From Lepturacanthus savala (Eukaryota; Chordata; Actinopteri; Scombriformes; Trichiuridae), in assembly GCA_030544235.1 (NCBI GenBank), contig CM060484.1, forward strand, positions 21,666,531 through 21,730,530: a DNA stretch of 64,000 bases, in the 5' to 3' direction. The notes under the pieces were generated by a model that worked only from the letters and a program-made list of their open reading frames with translations, ran no database searches and had not been told where the DNA came from. Both the position numbers and the translations under genes were made by a program. Below are positions 38,501 through 49,451 of the stretch, piece after piece. Position 1 is the first letter of the stretch. The number at the start of each line of letters is the position of its first letter.

Positions 38501-39143
38501 ATTTTCTAAAACTTTGCTTAAAACTGCTTAAAACTAATAAATTCGACACTGGTCTGTACAGCAAGGTCCAAATTGTTCTTCTTCAGAAAGGGTCTCGCTA
38601 CTGCCATTTTAGGGGCAGCAGTTAAAGTGCCTGTCTGAAGGGAACAATTTAAAAAATTTTAAAAGATTAACTTCAAACAATCCATAAAACATTTTAAAAA
38701 GTGATGTAGAAATTCGATCTAAAAGGTATGTTGTTGGTTTTACTTGGGAGAAAACTCTACCAAGTATCTCACTCTCAACCAGAACAAAACTGTACATTGT
38801 TCAATAATGTTATATAATACAATAAACAAAAATACACATCAAAATCAGAGAAGCTCTTGAAATCTACAAGCTGCTTCACTTTAGATGTAATATATTATGT
38901 TTTAACCAATTACTATTATAAAAATATACTATAATTATTATATACTATAATAAAAATATAAATAAATAATAAATCTCTCAAATTTTAATTTTAAAAATTT
39001 CTCATAAGAAAATATAATCATCTTAATTAAAAACGATCAGGAGATTTATAAATCATATTTCCAGTCATCATACAGGACGTTTTTAAATGAATTATTTTCT
39101 GTGAATATTGAAGAGTATAATTTTTTTTGAGGTGGCATTACAC
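38501..39143. other. Intergenic, AT-rich
   Basis: Possibly more of the preceding element (38560-38800), otherwise long A/T runs. No gene recognised. Confidence 0.45.
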
Positions 39144-39147
39144 TTAA

Positions 39148-40604
39148 AGGTGGAGTGGGTTATTCTTTTTTGCAGCATTTTTTAAAATATTGCCTGAAAA
39201 CCTTTTCACATTCCCACTGCACACACTAAAATAGAATGTTTGCAAAAAACTCGAAACATTTTGGTCCGGTCTAGAGGGTGTATTCAGAGGAAAACTCTGA
39301 CCAATCAATGTACTGATCATCTTTACATTTATTGGCTGTCTAATATGTCCATCAAATACCTATGCACACACCCCCACCCCTCCCTTCACAACGGCTCCCC
39401 GCTCCACCCCCTCCCACTCGACCCCTCCCCCCATTTTGCGCGTTCACTGTGTCGTCGTCACTCGACCCCCCACAGCTCTGGCAATCAGGTGAGCAGACAC
39501 AGCTTCGAAAGCCAACATTCAAATTAGGGGGAAACTGGTCTTGAAAAAGCAACAGCCATGCGGAAGCTAACAGAAGAACGAAACAGGACAAGAGTGCGGC
39601 ACGGCTCGGTACGACTTTCCAGCGCTGGCGCCCGCTAAAAAGTGAGAAGGGGCTCCAGACGGATGCCAATGTCGCCGAATTTTTACTGGATATGTAAGAT
39701 GTTGTCTTCTAATTACATAATATTTTGACATACTGGTCGGTTACGGGTATTGTAGGCCTATTCAACCAGTCATTGAGAAAATGAAAGATGATGACAAACT
39801 TATTGTCAATCGAGTGACATAAGCATAATTCCAGCATGTTTCGCTAAGCTACCTACTCTGTCAACTACAAGGCTAAGCTAAGTCTGAGCTTGAGCTCTCG
39901 TCATGAAAACTCTAAATACAAAAATAACACGTGAACAATACTGTGATTACCGCAATTTGATTATCGCAAATTTATGGTGACTACAACAGAAAGGTGCCTT
40001 TATCCCAGAGATACCCCATACCCCCGTGTGAGTCGTTCCGTTTGTTGCCCGTGAAATAAAGCGCCCGCAAGTAAATAAGTCAGTAACATAAATCATTCAA
40101 ATTCAGGTATGTAGTAGGCTACTACGGGCAAATGCATACTACTTAATCCAATAATCCATGTCTGTGACTGTAACCTATGATGGCTGGCTAGGGACACGAT
40201 ACAGCAGGCTACGTACATCGTGTCATTACTCTGCAATAACAAGGTAATTGACACACGTATCCAATCAACTAGTGGAAATCTAACAGATACTCTAGTTTGA
40301 ATTTTAGACTGTCTACGTTCATTACGATGTTCACAAATCTTGTGAAGACGACATTGCTTGAAGTTAGCCACTTCAAAGCAAGTCACTGTCTGTCATGCTA
40401 TTGGCGTGAATGCTCGTGAACTCCTGTGACCCCTTGAGAGTGAGCGCGTTCATGTATCCATGAATCGTGAAGGCATGGTTTCGAGGGGTGAGCTGAAGAG
40501 GAGGAGGCCGAGCCTTTGGGAGGAGGGGAGGGAGTGTATATTTTCAAAATCTCACTTGTGTTGAATAGCTGTAACCGTTTTTTCCAAGATCTCCCACTCC
40601 ACCT
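39148..40604. mobile_element. TTAA-flanked DNA element, copy 2 (complete ends)
   Basis: Left end TTAA|AGGTGGAGTGGG (TTAA at 39144-39147), right end CCCACTCCACCT|TTAA (TTAA at 40605-40608), giving 12-bp inverted ends and a TTAA target duplication over 1457 bp. From about 39430 onward it matches 283-1357 closely. It contains the exon-like segment ending actggatatgtaagatg, and a C-rich stretch at 39365-39435. No transposase is visible, so it is nonautonomous. Confidence 0.8.
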
Positions 40605-40608
40605 TTAA

Positions 40609-41026
40609 AGTATCAAAGTATTTTTAGTTACTTTGAGTTACTTCAGGTCCTTCCAGCTCAGCTGCTGCTGCTGTTTGGGTTGAAGAAAGAATGAGGCATG
40701 AGCTTTAGATGATTCCTGTTCTACCTGCAGATTGTGGGAGAAGCTTCTGTTTGTGTGTGTGAGCAGATCTGAGAACAGTCACTGTGTTGTTCTGCTGCTG
40801 TGATGCTGCAGCTGATCCCTAAGCAGGAATCTGCAGACGCCTTCTACATTAAAATACCCAGCATGCCCAGCACCACACAGCAAACACATGGCGCTCAACA
40901 GCTGCCAGACTCTCAGACGCAGGCGTAGAGGAGGAGGAGGAGAAGAGGGAGAACAGGCGTTGTGTTACTTTGACGTTTCTGCTCCTCAAACACAGCTCAG
41001 TTGGATATTTCACCACAATGCAGGCA
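40609..41026. other. GC-richer unique DNA before a minisatellite
   Basis: Contains ctgctgctgctg and an open frame from ATG 40888 that runs into the minisatellite. No homology recognised; a promoter or non-coding exon cannot be excluded. Confidence 0.3.
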
Positions 41027-41530
41027 CCTCCTTCTGTAGGAGATCGAAAAGGTCATACACCGACAGCACGTCCTATTGCAGGAGGATGTCATCGATTGAT
41101 AGCATCTCCTCCTGCAGAACGAGGAGGTCACACACTGATAGCAGCTCCTCCTTCAGGAGGTCAAGGAGGTCACAGAACGATATCACTTCCTCCTACAGGA
41201 GGAGGAGGTCACAGACTGACAGCACCTCCTAATGCAGGATGAGGGGGTCACACCCACAGCACCTGCTCCTGTAGGATGAGAAGGTCACACAGCACCTACT
41301 ACTGCAGGACGAGAAGGTTACACGGATAGCATCTCCTCCTTCAGGATGAGGAGGTCACACACCAACAGTATCTTCTCCTGTAGGACGAGGGGTCACAAAC
41401 AGAGAGCCCTTCCAGAACAAGGAGGTCACAGCATTTCCTCCTGCAGGAGAACGAGATCACAGACCAACGGCACCTCCTCCTGCAGGACGAGGGGTCACAG
41501 ACCAACAACACCTCCTCCTGCTCTTCCTAC
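41027..41530. repeat. Minisatellite of about 39 bp, roughly 13 units
   Basis: Unit consensus near aggacgaggaggtcacagac followed by tgacagcacctcctcctgc. Unit lengths are about 30-42. The first five are 42, 36, 39, 42 and 39 bases, all multiples of three, so a frame stays open there; later units break it. Each unit carries complementary ggagga and tcctcc, so single strands can fold. Confidence 0.92.
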
Positions 41531-41539
41531 TCCGGGTAA

Positions 41540-42540
41540 ATGAAGAGCTACTACTCTAGTCCATTTTTCAGGATTTTCAGTTTTTTTTTTCATTTTTCAT
41601 TTCTTTTGATTCTATAAGAATTAGTAAGTGTTTAGGATCATATTTGAATATATCTGATTTTATCTAAGTATTATCAAGAATTATCAGAAGTATTATCAGT
41701 ACATATGAATATTATCTCATGTGTACTTAAAGTACTAAGAGTATTTTAAGGTTTTAGTTTATCAATGTGGAGCAAGCTTGAGATACTTGGTGTAGATTAA
41801 AATTAAAAGTACTGCATCATAATATTTGGCAGCTTTTACACAAAGTGCAAATTTAAAAAAGACAAAGATAAAGACAGTTAGTTTATTCATTTAATGTAAA
41901 TTATTAAAATCTACATCTGAAATGTAATTGAAGTTGTCAGATAAATGTAGTGAAGTAGAAAGTAGAATCACATGGAAATACTCAAGTCAAGTACAAGTAC
42001 TTATAACATGTAACTACAGTACTTGACTGTTCTTAGATACCATATATCTTAATAATCTAATTGATTGATTGACTGCTTATTTCAGCCCTGAAATAAAAGT
42101 CTTATTCTGTCCACACATATTGAAGCTCACACAACTGAAACTCAGATTATTTTCAATATAAATGAATTCAGCTGTATCAGCGTGTCTTCATTGTGATGAA
42201 ATGGAAAAAAACTGAAAGTCAAAAATGTCTTGTTTTGCCTGATCAACATGAACAGAATCAGCCATATGAATGAAAAACAGATATCACCACATCTGAAGAG
42301 TTGAAACCTGCAAATATTTACATTTATTATTATTATTATGTTTATTTATTCTAATATTCACCTTCAACATTATCTCAACATGTAACATTTATGTGATAAG
42401 AACTTAAAAGTTAAAATGAAGAAGTTTAAATGGTCAGTTTATGAAATATGATGCAACATTACAGAATCAGATGCAGCAGAGGAATTAGATCAATACATCA
42501 TTTAAAGTGATCTAACAATGAAACACTTACTAATAAATCA
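41540..42540. other. Intergenic, AT-rich
   Basis: No gene. agtacaagtacttataacatg and nearby words (41960-42020) resemble the 'acttaagtaaaagtac' type of fish nonautonomous repeat. Confidence 0.4.
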
Positions 42541-42544
42541 CTTT

Positions 42545-43815
42545 CAGTTAATAATGTTAAGCCAAGGTTCTTGAAAGAGTAGTTAACGGCCAGATCAAGG
42601 AGTACTTGTGTTTTAATGACATTGTATCCCTACACCAATCTGGCTTTAGGAAAAAGCACAGGAGAGTATATCCTGCCACTAAAGTGCTAAGTGATATAAT
42701 GAGTGCCATGGATGCCAGGAAATACTGTGCTGCCCTTTCATATCACACTTATCTCAAGCATTTGACACAGTTGACCATGGTATCTTATGTCACAGATTAC
42801 TGAATATAGGCCTGTCGGACCATGGTGTCGGTTGGTTCTCTAATTACCTTTCCAACCGTAAGCAGTGTTTGCAGTTCGGAGATCTTACCTCTGGCTTTCT
42901 TACCATCACAAATGGTATGCCACAGGGTTCAGTGTTGGGACCCATCCTTTTTACAATCTGTGTGAATGATGTGGACCTAAACACATGCATTTCTATGCTG
43001 ATGACACTATTGTGTACTGTTGTGCTCACATTGTTGCCCACATTCTCGAGCATCTGCTGTCTGCAATCGACACAATTCAGACACCTGCTTAACCTCAGGA
43101 TTCTGTTGAATGCAGACAAAAACAAGGTTATGCTCTTTTCTAACAATAAGAAGATGCCTGCTGCCCTTTCTTGTATTTTGTCTGCCCATGATACTCTTAT
43201 TGAGACTGTAGCCAGCTACAAATACTTAGGCTTCACAATAAACAGAAGTCTTTCTTTTAAACGTCACGTTGACCAACTGCGAAATTGAAACTGAAATTTA
43301 GCTTTTCCTTTCAGAAGAAATCCATGTATATCATGGAGCTCTGAGCTCTGGTTGTAATAATCTCACACATCACTGTATGTTATATTCTCAAGCAAATTGG
43401 TCATCAATATGCACAGAACCATGCATTTGTATATATTTATGGTATATGACACGTACACATTCAAGCTATGTGTATGTGTCACCTTTGTCATCCCTTCAGT
43501 ATGTACTGAACTTGGTAAAAAGGCCTTTTCCTATTCCACCTGCTCAACCTGGAGCATGGTACAGCAGTAATTGAAACTGCCTAGCTTCAGTTTAAACTTT
43601 GACTCGAAAGGACGAAGGGTATGCCTGTGGGGGGTTTGCACATCTTTGTACTTCTGCACTTCTGTACATTTTAACATTTTGTGTTTACATTGTCTTTATT
43701 ATCTGTCTTGTTTATTGTAATTTTGTGAAAATTACTGCTGCTCAGACAGACCTCTTGAGAATGAAACCCTGGCTCTCAATGTGGTACCTGTATAAATAAG
43801 TTATATAATAAAAAA
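42545..43815 (+). mobile_element. L2/CR1-like LINE, 3' half, decayed
   Basis: RT blocks in order on the plus strand but in shifting frames: KVLERVVNGQ, HQSGFRKKH, SQAFDTVDHG, GMPQGSVLGPILFTICVND, HFYADDTIVYCC and VASYKYLGFTINRSLSFK. The YADD catalytic motif is thus still readable, but a frameshift lies just before it. The 3' end near 43745-43800 (cagacctcttgagaatgaaaccctggctctcaatg...) matches the L2-type 3' terminus. It is 5' truncated and lacks the endonuclease. Confidence 0.85.
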
Positions 43816-44066
43816 AAGTCAATTTTAAGATGAAAATGTCTGAATTTTCTGGTTTCAGTTTTTCAAATCTGATTATTATAATCGTAAACTGATGATCTTT
43901 GTTTGCGGGCTGTTGGTCTGGACAAAAAAAAAAAAAGACATTTTAGGTTGAATCATTATCTTAGGAAAACACTGATTGATATTATGCCATTTTATGAACC
44001 AAACAACTAATAAATTCATCTTTTAAAAAAACAACAGATCAGAATATTGGTTAGTTGCAGCTCTCT
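43808..44066 (+). mobile_element. 'gctgcaac' MITE, copy F
   Basis: Forward copy ending ggttagttgcagctct, with aatctgattattataat and ctgttggtctggacaaaaaa inside. Confidence 0.75.
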
Positions 44067-44122
44067 AGAATGAATGAGTTTCTTGATGTATGAATGTTTA
44101 AGAATATACAGTCACAACGGTG

Positions 44123-44380
44123 GATGTTGCATTTAAAGTTGCTTTAATTAAGGAAGTGTTATACTTTCACTCTAGGAAACAAAATGAAAAATAGTCTGGA
44201 GGTTTGAGTCACAACTTTGTTTCAAGAAATTAACCTTTTTTTAAATTTATAATCTTGAAATTCTTTTAAACAATACATTTTTCCTTTATAAGTATTTCAA
44301 AATATCTTTTGCTGGTTTTTACGGTAATATCTTTCCTATAAGTAGAATCTCATTTCAATATAGTTTCTCTTTTGGAAAAA
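44123..44380 (+). repeat. Dispersed segment, partner of 28401-28640
   Basis: Collinear with 28401-28640, sharing aaatatcttttgctg and aagtagaatctcatttcaatat and ending at ctcttttggaaaaa. Here it is followed by an A-rich tract (44375-44428), which could be a retroposition tail. Confidence 0.8.
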
Positions 44381-44429
44381 AAAAACCAAACAAAACAAAA
44401 CTAAAAACAAAAACAAACAAAAAAAAAAA

Positions 44430-46539
44430 CATCCATCATCAATGCGTTTCTGTCCAGGGTTTTTCTTCACGTGTTGGAAGATGTTGGAAGTTGCGTCAGA
44501 ATCGAGGCGGCGGCTCTGAGCAGTGCCGCCCAGCTTGGCTTGGCCCAGCTCGACTTGATTCAGCCTGGCTGATCCAGCCTTGGTTCAGCTCGGGAAAGAG
44601 TGGCAGAGATTGAAGGTCAGACTGTATCTGTCCAACTGCCAGATATTTGATATTTGGACCCTCATAGTGGCAAACGAGCACCGGAAAGTCCAAGAAAACA
44701 CCTGTGTGACATCACACAGACACACAGCGAAAACTTCACTGTCTCCCCCTTGTTCCCACTCACAGACACCAGGGATGCTCTGGTGTGAGGAGAAGCTCTT
44801 CCTGCTGTAACAGATGCTCACTGACACAATATAAGTTATGCTTTGTAAATATTGCCCAGATTGTATGTATAACATAAAATCCAGCTGATACACACTTTAA
44901 TTGACTACTGGAGTCAAATGCTTTAATTGAGTCCACGAGGCCCTGATTGTTGGGGCGAACAGATTGATCCTCTCTGTAACATTTTTGTTTAATCTTTTTG
45001 ATTAACGACCTGCTGCAGCTTTCTAAACCTTCCTCTCATTCATCTGACGACTTGCAAAATATCCCACAAAAAGCTGCCGCTGGAGGAGACAGAGACCTGG
45101 ACTGAACAGGAATTCAATGGATGCTACTTCTCTCTCTTCTTTAAACTCAGCAAGTAAAACGTGTTAAACAGCTTGACTCCTCCTTCACTCTTTAAATATA
45201 AACTATAGGAAAGCATCATTGGCCTCATGTCTAGTTAGAAAAACCAATCTGCTGGTTTTAGAAGGTTCTGTCTTTCCTTTGCTTTTTTTTTTTTTTACAA
45301 TAAAGTTTTTTTTTCCTCTTAAACATTTAGTCCACTTTTTTTAAAATCACTTTCAGAGATTCACACAACCACTCCACCCTTCCTCTAACAAACCTCCGCA
45401 TAATACACTGATAATTCTCTGCACATGTACTTTTTTTGTTTTAACGCCACAATACTTTATTAGGCTATTAAAGTATGGAGGACTGAAACTGCCATGATCA
45501 AAAATAAATGGCTCAATAAATAAAGTTGAATAATAAAAAAAGAAAATAAAAAACTTGAACAATTAAATGTGCAGGTTAACTTGAAAATTAATAAATATGC
45601 ACAGAAATATAAAAATATATAAATAAAATGTATTTATTTGTTGTATTAATTTAATTTATTTCCCAATATTTTTTTTTCTGTTTACATTTATTTCTGTAAA
45701 GTACAATGGATCTGTGAATTCATTTTGACCAATGGCTGTTAAGTGACACCATCAAGACACGCCTCCATTAACATACGGGTGAAGAAATACAGAAATAAAT
45801 ATGCACGTAATAAATAAATAAAAACAAAAATAAATCTAAACAGAAATGACTGAATTGGGAATTAAAATAAATACAAAAATATGTAATTTGTCATTTTTCT
45901 GTTTCTGTGCAATTGTTTTCTTAAAATTGACCTGCACATTTATGTGTTGACAATTTTATTTCTACATTTCATTCTCTATTATTTTTTATTTATGTAGTAA
46001 TATATTTATTTATGTTTGATAATGGCAGTGTTAAGTTTGACACAGATGATTAATTCAATCTTAGTCGCTTACATGAAAATTATATTTAGTTAATGTCACA
46101 TTTTAAGTCCTTTGGTTTCGTTATAGTCCAGATTTAGTCAGTGGACATCAGCTTTAATTTTAGTTGTAAACCAGAATTCGTTTTTCCCCCCTCTGAACTG
46201 AGAATCTTCTTTTTTCCACCCATTCTAGACAAAAAGTCAGAATTCTGACTGGCTTTGTAGAATGAATTAAAAATGTACGTCTGTGCCAGCGGCACTAATA
46301 CCCTTCTGTAATAAGTTTGTTTGTTTCACGATACTTTTAACAGATTTGCTGTAGGACTTTTTTTTATCTGAATTAGCATCAATAATCCTGATTCCGGCAG
46401 CTCCAATCCTCCATATAATAGCACGTCATGCACTTTATCTGTCATCTGCTTTTTTTGAAAAATACCCCTATATGTCTCCGATCCCGTCACAATCTGAATT
46501 AATCGATAATCGCCGCCCCGCTCGAATCGATCAGTCCGA
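44430..46539. other. purb 3' flank, no second gene recognised
   Basis: Because purb is on the minus strand, its 3' UTR lies here, probably from 46539 leftward. A less AT-rich block at 44480-44800 has no homology I recognise. Several short open frames are unconvincing. Confidence 0.45.
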
Positions 46540-47448
46540 TCAGTCATCCTCTACGTCGTCTCCGTCGGACTCGTCCCTGCGCTCGAACATCTTTTCCCGC
46601 TGTCGCTCTTGAATCTCCTTCATCTCTTCTGCGTATCTGCTGAAGGCGCCGCCGAATTTGCTCCACGCTTTGAAGGGGATGGTGATAGAGTTCCTGTAGC
46701 TGGGCTTCACCTCGCTGACCCGCAGGAACACACCGTATTTGTTGGAGCCGACGTCGAAGAAGAAGCGTTTGGAGTCCACCATGATGGAGGTGCCCTCGGG
46801 CAGCTCCCCATACCCGGCGGCGGCGGCTGTTCCCGCGGCCAGCTCCTCGTCGTCTCCCCCGTAGTCGTCTATGAGCTTTGCGAGGGCGTCTCTAAACTCT
46901 ATTAACCCCTGTGCCGGAAGCGCTATGGTCTGGCCGGCCAACATGCCGCCCACCGGGCCCCCGACTCCGAAACCCGGCCCTCGATTCACCGTCTGCCGGA
47001 TCCGCAGGAACCTCCCCCGCTGGTTCTCCTTCAAGTCCAAGTAGTACTTGCGGTTCTCCCTGACGAGGAACTCGCTCTTCAGAGCTCTCCGGGGCCCACC
47101 GTCCTCCCCCGCGGACGCCTGGGCGATCTGCTCCGGGCTACTAGGCCCCAGCTGGGCGTAGTGCTCGATGAAATCCCCGAGGTAGTCCCGGAACTCCGCC
47201 GCCACGGACAGCGAGAGGGTCAGCCGGCTTTTGGAGCCTCCGGCCCCGACCTCCGCGATTTTGATGAACCTGCCTTTGCTGTTCTGCTTCACGTCCAGGT
47301 AGAAGCGCTTGTTCTGGATGTCAAGGCGCTTGGACGCCAGCTCCTGGGTCTCCTGGTCCCGCTGGAAGTGCTGGAAGCCGCCGCCGCCGCCTCCTCCTCC
47401 TCCCCCGCTGCTGCCACCGCGCTCACTCCCGCTGTCTCCATCCGCCAT
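46540..47448 (-). CDS. purb: Transcriptional activator protein Pur-beta, 302 aa, single exon
   Basis: Sequence-specific single-stranded DNA/RNA-binding protein that binds purine-rich elements and acts in transcription and mRNA handling. The N-terminus MADGDSGSERGG followed by ten glycines is the Pur-beta form rather than Pur-alpha. Three PUR repeats follow: about 36-101 (KRLDIQNKRFYLDVKQN), 121-197 (RENRKYYLDLKENQRGRFL) and 214-275 (MVDSKRFFFDVGSNKYGVFL), then an acidic tail (DESDGDDVEDD). Length is close to other vertebrate PURB proteins. The gene is intronless, as usual for this family. The start is at 47448; an in-frame ATG 26 codons upstream (47526) lacks family support. GC and CpG are far above the neighbours, as for a CpG-island housekeeping gene. 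Pur-alpha is the only serious alternative. Confidence 0.95.
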   Translation of the reverse strand: MADGDSGSERGGSSGGGGGGGGGGFQHFQRDQETQELASKRLDIQNKRFYLDVKQNSKGRFIKIAEVGAGGSKSRLTLSLSVAAEFRDYLGDFIEHYAQLGPSSPEQIAQASAGEDGGPRRALKSEFLVRENRKYYLDLKENQRGRFLRIRQTVNRGPGFGVGGPVGGMLAGQTIALPAQGLIEFRDALAKLIDDYGGDDEELAAGTAAAAGYGELPEGTSIMVDSKRFFFDVGSNKYGVFLRVSEVKPSYRNSITIPFKAWSKFGGAFSRYAEEMKEIQERQREKMFERRDESDGDDVEDD

Positions 47449-47565
47449 CTTCACTCCGCCGCTGAGCCGCTCGGCTTCTGTCCTCCGCTGCCTGCCCGCT
47501 TCACGCAAATCAACACTTCGCCTCACGGAATGCTGTATAGGCCGAGCTGCCTGTCAGTCACGCCC

Positions 47566-47637
47566 GTTCCCATGGTAACGCCTTTTCCATTGGTCCTTGA
47601 CTTTTGTCAGCGTTGGATCCCTGATCAGCCATTGGTC
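47566..47637 (-). promoter_or_regulatory. purb promoter: X-box (RFX) and two CCAAT boxes
   Basis: About 120 bases upstream of the purb ATG lies gttcccatggtaac (47566-47579), one mismatch from the palindromic RFX X-box GTTGCCATGGYAAC. Two identical ccattggtc sequences (47587-47595, 47629-47637) read GACCAATGG on the gene strand, i.e. NF-Y sites 42 bases apart. X-box plus CCAAT is a recognised promoter architecture. No TATA box is evident. Confidence 0.55.
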
Positions 47638-47744
47638 GGGTCCAGAGTTCAGTTCCGTTTGCGTACTTCTCTGCTTGTTGTGAAATCTTATTTTTTCTCT
47701 TTTATGACACAATATTACGAAAATGCGTTTTAATTTGTTGTTAT

Positions 47745-48416
47745 AAAATGCGCCGACCTCTGTTTTTTTCTCCTCATTGTTATTGTGGAGAAGAATACAG
47801 GGAAATGTTGGTGTCTATGTGACCTACTTCTAGAAGGTTATATATAGCCGATATTAATAATACTGACTGGTGCTATTGACAGCGGCGGAAGAAGATGTTT
47901 TACTTAAAGGACGAGTTCACAATTTTCAAACGTGTCTTAAAACAACAATCAGGAGAATCAAAATGAACAGTGAACATGTTTCCTGCTGAAATTATACTGA
48001 CATTAAACCAGTGGCTCTACCTTTTTATCCTGTGACCATTATTGCCTTGATTTCTTTGTCATTTTGTACATAAAAAAGGGAAAATATCCATTAAAGATGC
48101 CGAATAATCTTTTGTTAGTCAACTAGTTGATGAATCAACTCACCTCACAGCATGCAGAACTTGTTTTATTTGATTATTTTTAGAGCTTTGAGGAAGTAAA
48201 GCACACATCTTAGAAAAGAGCCTGAAAACAGCTGCCCCTTTGGTTTATCTAGAGACTCCTTGTCGGGTCCTGGGCCCCAGGTTTGGAACCAGTGTTTACA
48301 CCTAAACTGCATAAGATGATCCTTCATGAATCTCTGATAATGACCGAGTCCTGTTTCTGTGCAAACTTTTTATATGAAGCTAATATGAAACTAAATTAAC
48401 TAAACTAAACTAAATT
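47745..48416. other. purb upstream DNA with a repeat fragment near 47904-48000
   Basis: acttaaaggacgagttcacaatttt and gtcttaaaacaacaatcagg (47904-47955) match the terminus of a frequent fish nonautonomous element. Otherwise nothing is recognised. Confidence 0.45.
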
Positions 48417-48590
48417 TCCCATAGGTGAGAGTGTGTGAGTGAATGGTGTGTGTGCCCCACGATAGGCTGGGGACTGTCTGGGGTGTATCCCTGCCTCTCA
48501 CCTCTAATGCACTTTGGGTCCAGCAGACCCCTACTTCAGGCGAGAGGCAGGGGTACACTCTACACAGGTCGTCTATCGTGGCAGTGAACC
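48417..48590. mobile_element. Two SINE 3' fragments, head-to-head
   Basis: Forward: gtgtgtgccccacgataggc then ggggtgtatccctgcctctc, matching 35703-35810 (to about 48525). Reverse: aggcgagaggcaggggtacactc (48538 on), a complement of the same region. It is followed by (ctt)n at about 48597. Confidence 0.7.
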
Positions 48591-48599
48591 ACTGTACTT

Positions 48600-49107
48600 C
48601 TTCTTCTTCTTCTCATTATTATTACAAAATTCAGCATTAAAGCAACACTATAGATATTTTACTCTTTGCTAAACAGGAGACACAGTGAGAAGAATGTTAA
48701 ACACTATAAACAAAGTGCACTGTGTCTGAACTTGTGTACTTGGGTATTTGTGTATTTGTGTAATACTTTTATTTCAGTGTGGGTCACCAGAGAGAGACTG
48801 CTGCCCTACATTTTACCACCTGTCGTGCAGCACATAGACACATAGGTGGTAAAAATAGTCCAGTTTTACATGAGAAAACGTATAAATACTTAATAAGAAA
48901 TCAACTCCAGTAAAAGTAGAACATCCAACATTCAAACACCACTTGAGTAACATTACAAAAATTTGAAATGTACTTAAGTACCAGAAGTAAAAAAGTAAAT
49001 ATTCAAATTAATTGTAAATATCCATAAACAGTTGTTGTGATAAGACAGCAGTGAGAGATCTATTCACTCCTGGTCCCTTATTTATGTGTGTGCATCAAGT
49101 AATAGAA
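48600..49107. other. Intergenic; diverged 'acttaagta' element near 48840-49010
   Basis: ccagtaaaagtagaac ... cacttgagtaac ... tgtacttaagtaccag fits a fish nonautonomous repeat. No gene is present. Confidence 0.4.
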
Positions 49108-49451
49108 AATATGACCACAACTAACAAATATATTGATAGTCAATTAATCCATTGATTAATGAGCCAATTAGTTGATTAGTTGTTTGGTTCATAAAATGGG
49201 GTCAAATGTTGATCACTGTTTTTCCAAAGCTGAAGATTCAACCTAAAATGTCTAGCCTAAAATGAAACCAGAAAATAATCAGATTTGAGAAGCTGAAGCC
49301 GGAGAGAGCTTGAACATTTTTTTTTTTAATTTTCATAATCATTACATAATCTTTAAAAAAAATACTTAATTATTAATTAATCAATTATCAAAATAGTTTA
49401 ATGTAATAGTTGGTAGCTAATCAGTTAATCGATTAATCATTGCAGCTCTAG
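49108..49451 (-). mobile_element. 'gctgcaac' MITE, copy G
   Basis: Full-length reverse copy: aactaacaaatatattgatag at the left and taatcgattaatcattgcag then ctctag at the right end. Confidence 0.78.

Noticed and set aside
40888..41232. 114-aa ORF through the 39-bp minisatellite
   Set aside because: Open only because early units are multiples of three; no homology recognised, later units break the frame. Kept as a finding about the repeat, not as a gene.
46326..46547. 73-aa ORF overlapping the purb stop codon (ATGA)
   Set aside because: Lies in the expected purb 3' UTR; no recognisable protein and no known family with a second purb frame.
47449..47526. 26-residue N-terminal extension of purb
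   Set aside because: Arg-rich extension without family support; the MADGDSGSERGG start matches vertebrate PURB.
47161..47733. 190-aa plus-strand ORF over purb
   Set aside because: Antisense shadow of GC-rich purb coding sequence.
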